A DNA stretch of 64,000 nt, taken from assembly GCA_963920635.1 (NCBI GenBank), contig OY987301.1:46041820-46105819 (forward strand). The letters run 5' to 3'. The notes beneath the pieces are model-generated. The model was given only the letters and a program-made list of their open reading frames with translations. It was not told the DNA's origin and did not search any database. This document shows, piece by piece, positions 56,548 through 64,000 of the stretch (position 1 is its first letter; the number at the start of each line of letters is the position of its first letter). A program made the translations under genes and the position numbers. Source of the DNA: Pseudeuparius sepicola. Taxonomy: Eukaryota > Arthropoda > Insecta > Coleoptera > Anthribidae.

Positions 56548-57560
56548 GCTTTTATTTAACTTGTCCTTTTAGTATGTATGTAGATATGTATGTATACATA
56601 TCACGAACGAAGATCCCCGCGTCACAATAGTCGATAATGTAATTTCCATTGTCAACCATTGTGACGCAGGAATCATCGTTCGTGATATCCACTATACCTA
56701 ATAATGTGTGGGTCGAATCTTGCAAGCTGAATTAGAACCACTACTTGACATCCGATTTAGCTGAAATTTTGCATACACCTTTAGCTCTGGTGACAATACA
56801 ATATGCGATACTTTCAAAATGGCCGTCGCCACTAAATGATGGATGATGTGTTTTTTGCCAACCCCCTTAATATGGGTATCAAATGAAAGGGCTTGAAAAG
56901 TAGAAAACGATACAGTTAAAGTTAGTGACATCACACTAAATTCATTGTGGCGGCGGCCCGAAGATGGCGAATTACCTATTTCTGCACGACCTACTTGACA
57001 TGGGTATGAAATGAAAGGGTTTGACGAGTACAAAAAAAAAGGTCAGTGACGTCATACTAAATCCAATATAGCGGATGTCCCAAGATGGTGGACGAAATTT
57101 CTTTACCACCCTCCTGATATGGGAATCAAATAAGTACTAAAAAGCGCAAAACAAAATAAAAGGTAAAAAAAACTTTTTAAGAACAAGCTTTTATTTAAAC
57201 CGCATGTACTAAAACGAATAAAATAATATAAAATAAGTCTAGCTCGTTAAGATAATTCGATGCCAAATTGCGAAAAAGTTTTTGTAAATCAAACAGCATG
57301 TCGCTCGAGATGTTCATAAAAGTAGGTACCAATTAATTTTATTGGACAGTGATTGGTTGCTAAGCAAGTAGGTACCTATTTGCTAAAGTATGTATTTTCT
57401 TTACAATTCGCGCGAAAAGCTTTTAGATTTATAAAAACTTGTCGCAATTTGGCATTGAATTATCTTAACGAAAACCTAGACTTATTTTATTTGATTGATT
57501 TTAGTACCGACATGGCTCAAATAAAAGCATGTTTTATAAATATTTTGTTTTACATTTTAT
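56548..57560. repeat. AAGCTTTTATTTAA foldback-plus-minisatellite element
   Basis: The order is the same as at 32775-33800: AAGCTTTTATTTAACTTG, a TATG-rich stretch, GGTCGAATCTTGCAAGCTGA, minisatellite units with TGACATCACACTAAATTCA and AAGATGGCG (56700-57130), then an inverted pair of arms (about 57166-57260 and 57430-57545, with TCGCAATTTGGCAT and AAGATAATTCGATGCC) and a final AAATAAAAGC. A small hairpin MITE (56599-56687) has inserted near its left end. Confidence 0.7.
56599..56687. mobile_element. 89-bp hairpin MITE
   Basis: TATCACGAACGAAGATCCCC and GCGTCACAATAG are mirrored by CGTTCGTGATA and CCATTGTGACGC, with a short AT-rich loop. It interrupts the TATG-rich stretch of the larger repeat. 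Confidence 0.65.
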
Positions 57561-57831
57561 TTTTTAGATGTTATTTTTATGTGATTTTTGAGTGACAGAA
57601 GAAGTTTTTTATTTCGGAAGTATTTTTTTTTTGTTTTGTTTCATGCATTATTTGTCTCGTTCGTTTATTAAAAATATGAAGATAAAATAGTAATTGTTTT
57701 CTTTTCCCATTTTTGTTTTAGGTAAACTAAAATTGCGATAAAAAAATATTGAAATGTTGTTCATTGTCTTGAGAAAAAAATGTAAGGTGCCCCCCCTGCT
57801 TCTGAAGTCACGCGACGCCACTGATAATTTC

Positions 57832-58272
57832 ATTGTTGTTTTCGAACTGCAGAGGCGCTAGTAGACTTATTATAGGTTATAGGGGGTTAGTGTGCTTATA
57901 TAGGTGTGTTAGTTTCTGACATTTATATAATGTACCATATTTTAAATATCCAGCTTTGTTATGATTATTTACGTTCGTTTTACAATAAAGAATTGTCTTT
58001 GCGGTCAGTATTTCGCAGTTTTGCCATGTTAACGCTGTTTTTATGGGTAGATTTTGATACATATGAAGAAAATAGTATGCGAAGATCATTGCAGAAAAAT
58101 AAACACTATTTTGGAATTACGGGATGATCTGTTCAACCAGTTGAAGAAGCGAGAATTCTAGATATTATATTTTGAAAGAACACTAAGAGTACCTACTTAT
58201 TTTGTAAGGTATTCAGGAATGAAAATGGAAAAAATGGTTTGAAGGCCCACAGCAAACCAATGGTCTGCTATA
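57832..58272. other. Non-coding DNA
   Basis: No supported feature. Confidence 0.3.
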
Positions 58273-58935
58273 CAGGGCGAGTCAGAATGTAGAGTAAATA
58301 CTTTAAAGGGGTGTTCGGCAGGTGGTTTTAAGGGTGGTCTTTCATATAAAATTTTTCGATTTGGGCTTTCCTTGCCAAGTTATTCGGGTCTACAAGGTGA
58401 CCCAAAGTATTTTTTTTATTTATATCTCAATAACGGCGCTACTTAAAAATTTGAAATTTGGTATATGTCATCTACTTACTAGAAGACGCCTTAGGGTAGT
58501 TTATTCATTTACACAGGGCCCTAAAAAAGAGTAAAAACTAACAACCTCTATTAATTTTTTTAAGTTATCTTTTTGATCTTGCAGGTCCATCATTTCAGCG
58601 TATCTTTTCATTTTGCAACAAAAGTGTACTCTTGTTTCATAACGATAAAATCAACCGTCTACGATTTCGAATCTTTTTTTGAGATAGTCCCATAGATGCT
58701 CTATGGTAGTCTATAGGATTCATGTCAGGACTGTTAGATGGCCACTGTAATAAAGGGGTATTAACATCATTTAGGTAGCCACATGGGGGCGAACGTTGTC
58801 CTGCATGAATAAAAAATTAGGTCCAACCATTGATTAAAATTCCTTATTCAATGGTCCAACAAATGGAGCAATAGGCATTGCATGTTCGACAATAATGTTC
58901 TCTAAGTAATACTGGGCATTCATAGACCTCGTACG
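58273..58935 (-). mobile_element. Tc1/mariner-type relic, left end seen
   Basis: CAGGGCGAGTCAGAATGTAG begins next to TA and the region ends in a decayed Tc1 transposase on the minus strand. 58570-58680 shares blocks with the 54664-55381 MITE. The opposite terminal repeat was not found, so the right limit is approximate. Confidence 0.5.
58680..58935 (-). pseudogene. Tc1-type transposase remnant
   Basis: Minus-strand translation gives SMNAQYYLENIIVEHAMPIA, a stop, then FLFMQDNVRPHVAT with the second catalytic D (QDN.RPH), a frameshift, and LLQWPSNSPDMNPIDYHRAS, matching the W-P..SPD-NPIE block that carries the third acidic residue (D here). Only this C-terminal third remains, with stops and frameshifts, so it is dead. 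Confidence 0.85.
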
Positions 58936-59209
58936 TATAGGGACCAAGGTATATGTATAGAAATTTATTTAAGGGAAAGGTTTATTGTTTATTTTTACCA
59001 ATAAAAGTAAAAAAAGGTAGAAAGCGTCACATTTCACAGTCTTTTTGTCAAACGCAAACCCAAGATATCAATTCTCTCAGCTTGTATGTGTTTATATCAG
59101 TACAATGTTATTTAGCTGAATTTAATTTGCACCATTATAAAGAGTCAATAATTGGTGGTGTTTTTTTGCTTTGTACGCTATATATTTACACAAATAGTTA
59201 AAGTTCATG
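58936..59209. other. Non-coding DNA
   Basis: No supported feature. Confidence 0.3.
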
Positions 59210-59690
59210 AGACGAGTTCGCGACCTTTACGGCAAAACATTTTCCTCGCCCGAAATCAATCGGAACCCCTGAGTAAGGGCAACGAAATAGGTCAGGTCGG
59301 GGAGACACAAAACGCCGAGCTCGGCGAAAAGTTCGTAGCCGGCGCGTCGCTCCGGACGAAGTTAATTGCATGTTCTAAATTCGATGCTAATGCAATTTAC
59401 TGTAGAATGCATACACTCTGTAAATAAATATTTATTCATGTTAACTAGCAATGTTAAAATGCAAATTCGGAGGGGGTTGGGGAGGGGGCGCGCCGCCCCT
59501 CGGCGCCCCCCACCACTTCGCCGACGGCGCGGGCCGCGCGCTATCATCGCCAAATCGATATGAACGAGGAACTATGAAAACTAAAACGGCGTGTAACGGT
59601 TTCTTGCGCGGGACGGGAGGCGCGGCCGACAGCTTCAGCTGCAGCTTACAAGCACCCTGACAACGTCCGACCAGCATCATAAGCGCGGGT
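59210..59690. other. GC- and CpG-rich island
   Basis: Two CpG-rich blocks (59210-59360 and 59465-59650) with GGCGCGCCGCCCC-type runs stand in AT-rich DNA, separated by an AT-rich stretch. Frames of 60-80 codons on both strands come from the composition. A host promoter or conserved regulatory island is the best guess; no TATA box or exon could be tied to it. Confidence 0.45.
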
Positions 59691-59969
59691 TAATATTCTT
59701 CGAAAAACACTAACACTAATGTACATTTTATACATCAGGTAAAATACTCCCTAAATTGTCTTTGCCTACAACTTTTCAAACATTATGCGAGTACTATACT
59801 TATTCACAAGATGGAGAACACTAAGGTACAAGGAACTACCGCCCGAAACATATTGTCATTAAATGGAGAAAGCTCAGTATTGATGTTCTGCCACCAATGG
59901 GTAACAACTGACCTTCTAGCATAATGCTCCTCATGTTTATAATTAGATGACCTCTATAGGTTAGGTTAA
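59691..59969. other. Non-coding DNA
   Basis: No supported feature. Confidence 0.3.
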
Positions 59970-60068
59970 TTAGAGGTCTCGATGGATTTTGCATCTGGCA
60001 CCAACCTTTTCTTCATAAGGTTCTTGATAGACGGATTGCTCCAAATTGGTGTTCTGCGGGGAAGAATT
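59970..60068 (-). CDS. Candidate short terminal exon, unrecognised
   Basis: On the minus strand TTTTTACACAG is followed by an open frame NSSPQNTNLEQSVYQEPYEE then KVGARCKIHRDL and TAA. The peptide is hydrophilic and plausible, but a second frame is open too and the exon is short. No similarity recognised. Confidence 0.2.
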   Translation of the reverse strand, partial: NSSPQNTNLEQSVYQEPYEEKVGARCKIHRDL

Positions 60069-62885
60069 CTGTGTAAAAACATTAACTTGCCTGAATCACA
60101 AACAATAAACCGACCAGAGCAGCAGCTTTTAGCTTTTTAGCACTTAGGTACAATCTGATCGCTCCTTTGTTATTCAACTTGGTATAGGGTTTATAGTAGG
60201 TACATTGGTTTGCAATAATTTCTTCATTTGGTACCTACGCTTCATCACTCAATTTTTACTATATCTACTCTCCATAATCCAGAATACAAAATAATTTAAA
60301 AATCTTTTATGTAATACTTCTATTTTCAAGCTGGACTAAACAGCAGATGGCTTATGAGGTAACAGTCAGGGGGTAAAAACGGAATGGATTTTTACGAGAT
60401 TTAAATTATTTTACTGATCCATCAGCTCAAAATTACAAATCAATCCAATTCCTATTAATACATTACCCATATAATTCAATAAAAAATTATCTGTCGTGGA
60501 TTGATGGGTGGGAGTGAAATATTAAAAAGTTGTGTGGAAATACATAATATAGAGCATATCAAAGCAATTTCAACATAGTCTAAAAGAAATGCGAGGTATT
60601 TTCTCGAGAAGTATCCAAGTCGTTAGAAATTTATGGCCGTCAATAGCGATCTCCTTTTGCACCCTTTCAACTTATTTTGGAATGTTTAGAAAGAAGCAAA
60701 GGCGAAACGAATGCAAACGTACTGCGACTTTTATTTTTCTCCATACCTTTGAGTCTTCTTGAGCATTCAAAATATAAAATGCATGTGCTCTTTTGGGATT
60801 GTTGATCATTATAGAGAGCCTATATGCAAGATTTGTGGGAAAACAAAGTTGCCTATGCAGACTGCGTTTGAGGGTTGAGTATTCATACTAAATAGGTACT
60901 TTAACCTGTTTGGCCCCCTATTTCCCACTACCACTGACTTGCGTCAAGCGTCGCACGACGCTTGCCGTCATGCACGATACCTGTTGCCAGACGTACGAAA
61001 CTTTTATAAATTTGAAGAAATGTTTTCAGTGCATGATTATTTTGTATTGTAGGCGAATGTTCTGCAAAATGCATGCGGAAATTATAGACAAATGTTAACG
61101 GTTAGTTTTGACTGTAGACACCTTAAGGGATAAATACCAGCGAGAAATATAAATGAAATGACTATTTACGTGACCTTTTGATTTTTGGATGCTTTATCAA
61201 GCTCCCTAGTTAAGACTAGGGGGCTTACATGATTTCGTGGACCTTGACACCAATGAGAACGATATTTTTCTTGATAGAACGAACTTCATTCACTTTCACT
61301 TGGCGCACTAATTTTTCCTCTCACTTGTTCACTAATAATCCTTTTTACTTCACCGAGAAGCTCTTAGCGTAAAGTGGTTGTGTTCTGTGGGTGTTCCGCT
61401 TCCTCTGAAATAAGAACGTCAGCATTAGCCAACATCTCTGGTCTAGTTGTTTAAAATTATCATACTTTCCGCTTAGGTCGTTTCGAATACCAACGATACA
61501 CTTTTATCATTCCTTTCTTTCTCGTTATGTTTTCTTGTCGAAGAGGGGAGTCCATATTTGCAATTGAATCGTCGCTGTGGGGGTGGTCCTACCCTGTCAC
61601 ACTGGATTAGTCGTAGGCCTTGTCCTTGTCATGTTTCTGGAGAATGCACTGTGGTTTTCCTTTCGTTTCTCACTCTCCGCCTCACTAATGCACTACACGC
61701 ATTGTTGTAAATACTTTGTAAATATGTTTGGGTTTCTTGGAACTTTTCGGGCTAGTTGATTCCCATATTTCACAGTCCACCCTGAAGTCCGCCTTTCTGA
61801 ACAGAGTGAACACCAGTTCGATCTAGTCTGTTGGAGAGGCTGACCACCGACCTGGAGAGATGAAAAAAGAACCCTCTCCGTGTTTTGGTTTGGATGTTTG
61901 AGTTTAAAGGTTATGTCGCATTCATTGGCACTACTAAAATGGCCTCCTATCCCTAGAAACCTTGTCTAGTAGGAACCATTGTAGTTTTCGCCCGAGACCC
62001 TCCCTCTTAGTTTTGGTACCTGCCGATAGGTGGCGTGGTAGCTTGATTGGGATTCTGGTATTTCCGCACTTGTCAAGCGAACCATATTTTTTGTAAAAAT
62101 GCAAAAATATTGCACAAAGAGTACTGAATAAACAGAAAATAGAGAACTAACTTTTTTGAATTACCTACGTGGTGCCAACATACAGAGTGGCTCAGAGGTC
62201 TACAGAGGTCTTTAGTTTAATTACGTAAATTCGAAAACGTTAATAACAATTATTAGGAGAAATGGCGCCATATAGAAACCGACGAAAGCTCCTTGACAAG
62301 TATCAAGTTTGGCAGTAATAATAGCTGCGGATCCGACGGGCGCGGTGTTTTTACAACTTTTGTATTAAGTCTACCGAATTTTGGAAACAGTTTCAGTATT
62401 TTCCAATCACTGTTTGTTAACAGTTGACACTGTGTGCGTCTCGTGCTTGTGCTTGCGATGGAAAAAAATTGCCTCTTGTGCTCTTGTATTGTTAGAGCGC
62501 GAGCTGTGAAAAGTGTGGCATTCTCAAGGAATATGTGTCAGTTAGATGCTGAACGCGGAAAGTCCAAGGTGTGCTAACACTCTGTTATTGTCCCATCAAC
62601 CAGGTAACCAAGTAAATTCATAAACTCAGTATTTTTTCGTATTTAAATTATGAAAACTTAACGGCAACGCGGTTTGGTCAGATTTTAAATAAAAAAATCG
62701 CTGAATGGTTTTCGTGAAAATCGGGGGTATACAAAAATCGCAGCCGGCCCTGGATTTGCATTTTGAAAATGACAGGAAGGTCAAAAAAGCGTTTTTGGAA
62801 GCCTTTCAAACAAAAAAAGTTTAGGGGATTATCTCCAAAAATGAAGATTTTACGGATTTGTACAATTTTAAAGTTATGTACCTCC
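60069..62885. other. Non-coding or unrecognised DNA
   Basis: No complete element was found in 2.8 kb. From 61200 to 62000 the sequence is less AT-rich and may be an old retroelement or host DNA. At 62458 an ATG opens MEKNCLLCSCIVRARAVKSV and about 19 more residues, ending in a stop near a GTGTGC donor-like site; its meaning is unclear. Confidence 0.3.
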
Positions 62886-63713
62886 CGAGGACTACGATAA
62901 AGACAGGCCATGGAGCACATAAGTCACGTGACCATATAGTCCGACGTTACATGTCATTTGTCACATAACTGAAAGCGGCAGCTTGGGTTTTGAGAAGTTT
63001 TAAATGTTTAAAGTGTTTTTAAACGTCTTGGTTTATATTTTAGAAACAAGTTTGTGTCTAGTGCGCGTGTGTCCTGGCGGAGGGGAATCGCCCAGGTGTT
63101 ATTATGGCCTCTCTGGGTGGGAGCCGTGTCGTCCAGGAGTATTGGTGCCGCTCGCGCCGACGCGTGAGCGCTGTAAGGGGAATTCTCCCCCCGGAATGGA
63201 CTCAGTGGACAGTGGAGCCTGAGACACAGACGGGTGAACTGCTTACGGGAGATCCGCGAGTTCAGACGGTCCGGGTGGCTGGAAGCCGTTCCCGTTGACC
63301 ACGTTCGGATTTCTAAAAAAACCGGCTAACCCATTTTGAAGAAAATGAAACAATTAAAGTGGACAAATGTGTTGTGGGAGGAAAATACCTATAGAGAATA
63401 TCACCTAAGCTAAAGGAAGGTGCTGCCCCAACAATTTTTGAGAATGTGCCAAAATATTTGAGTGCAGTGCCGTTTAACTCTTAGCCCAAAACAGCTGAGG
63501 CAGGTTGAAAATTTGAAAAAAAAAAACAATTAGAGAAAGCCTGGATGCACAAAACCAATAATGTAATAGATGAAAGAAAACTCGCCAAATTGTTACGAAA
63601 TTTGTTTTTTTCTACTTATCTCCAAAAATGCCTTTTATTATATAGGACTAAGTTGGTCACGTGACTAAGCAATTATGCCTTAGCGCCATGGCCTGTCTTT
63701 ATCGTTGGCCTCG
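62886..63713 (+). mobile_element. 828-bp DNA transposon derivative with 9-bp target duplications
   Basis: CGAGGACTACGATAAAGACA with GGCCATGG at the left and its inverse at the right (CCATGGCCTGTCTTTATCGT, TGGCCTCG) form the ends, extended inward by a shared GTCACGTGACC. Identical TGTACCTCC flanks lie at 62877-62885 and 63714-63722. A 9-bp duplication suggests a Mutator-like origin, though a P-like or other THAP element cannot be excluded. The interior has a CpG-rich leader-like block (63060-63300) and a THAP-like remnant. Confidence 0.7.
63400..63481 (+). pseudogene. THAP-domain-like remnant
   Basis: One plus-strand frame reads ISPKLKEGAAPTIFENVPKY then LSAVPFNS before a stop. LK..A.PTIF is the signature near the C-terminal end of THAP zinc fingers (usual form AVPTIF), found in P-type and other transposases. 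Upstream, KVDKCVVGGKYL is in the same frame but is followed by a stop. Only this small piece is recognisable. Confidence 0.4.
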
Positions 63714-64000
63714 TGTACCTCCCTGATGACGTAGTTAAAATTATTGCATTTATGAATAAATCAACCTGTATACGTCATATTTTCAAGTGCGTCGATGGCT
63801 CAGTGGTCAGAGCGTCAAACTTGTAAACCGATGGTTGGCGTTGGCGATTTTTTTATTTTTAGAATTTTGAATTTTGGCATCATGGGTGGACCAACACGGA
63901 TTTTCCCTCGGCCCCTCAAATTTTCCAAAGTCCAAATGCTGCCACACCTTAGGTGTGCCCAATATCCAGCACAATATCGTGATGGCATCCTGATGTCCGT
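63714..64000 (+). other. Non-coding DNA with tRNA-like 5' half
   Basis: At 63789-63850, GTCGATGGCTCAGTGGTCAG and AGCGTCAAACTTGTAAACC resemble the 5' half of a tRNA with a clear A box (TGGCTCAGTGGTCAGAGCG) and a TGT-type anticodon loop, but no proper T arm follows. A tRNA-derived SINE is likely. Confidence 0.35.

Larger units (their letters stand above)
56232..57823. mobile_element. hAT MITE, CAGTGGCG ends, with nested repeat
   Basis: CAGTGGCGCCGCGTCGGGGG and, inverted, CAGTGGCGTCGCGTGACTTC are flanked by identical ATAATTTC (56224-56231 and 57824-57831). The ends resemble those of the MITE at 35984-37057. Most of the interior (56548-57560) is a copy of the foldback-plus-minisatellite family, a nested insertion. 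Confidence 0.88.

Noticed and set aside
59362..59680. Arginine-, proline- and glycine-rich frames on both strands
   Set aside because: They arise from the CpG-rich composition; several frames are open at once.

Overview
The window looks like nuclear DNA from an insect or a related arthropod. It is AT-rich, gene-poor and packed with eukaryotic mobile elements: Tc1/mariner, hAT, Penelope, jockey-type LINE, Ty3/gypsy, tRNA- and 5S-derived SINE fragments and many MITEs. There are no operons, no bacterial ribosome binding sites and no long host reading frames. The species cannot be named from the sequence. The only long coding region that looks intact is a mariner transposase with DD41D spacing at 43176-44270. 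A few short open blocks next to splice-acceptor-like sites, best at 25289-25388, may be host exons, but none was recognised as a known protein.

Layout, 0-20 kb: a TA-flanked MITE (0.9-1.4 kb), a decayed jockey-like reverse transcriptase (3.8-4.5 kb) interrupted by a 29-bp hairpin insertion, a foldback element (5.1-6.5 kb), a 2.0-kb hAT element with a broken transposase (7.4-9.4 kb), a minisatellite-type repeat (10.7-11.1 kb), a mariner relic with long inverted repeats (15.1-16.6 kb) and a hAT-in-hAT nest whose inner member is built from ATCGAT-rich 18-mers (17.9-19.8 kb). 20-32.5 kb: several foldback elements, a tRNA-Ala-like sequence duplicated with its flanks, and a decayed DDE transposase (31.2-32.5 kb).

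32.5-48 kb: a foldback-plus-minisatellite repeat, a Penelope-like element with reverse transcriptase and GIY-YIG remnants and inverted flanking arms, one arm split by a hAT MITE, and then a 0.93-kb inverted repeat carrying three full hammerhead-ribozyme-like motifs. At 41.7-45.6 kb three layers are stacked: a gypsy LTR pair in inverted orientation, a hAT MITE inserted between them with an 8-bp duplication, and the intact DD41D mariner inside the hAT. A second, broken mariner follows at 46.3-47.9 kb.

48-64 kb: a 5S-rRNA-like fragment, hairpins, a TA-flanked element with ATACGG repeats that holds a hairpin and a hAT MITE with a possible first exon, another hAT MITE containing a second copy of the foldback-plus-minisatellite family, a Tc1 relic, a GC-rich island (59.2-59.7 kb) and an element with 9-bp target duplications and a THAP-like remnant (62.9-63.7 kb). 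Element boundaries were set by reading inverted ends and target duplications by eye; family names rest on motif recognition, not on database searches.
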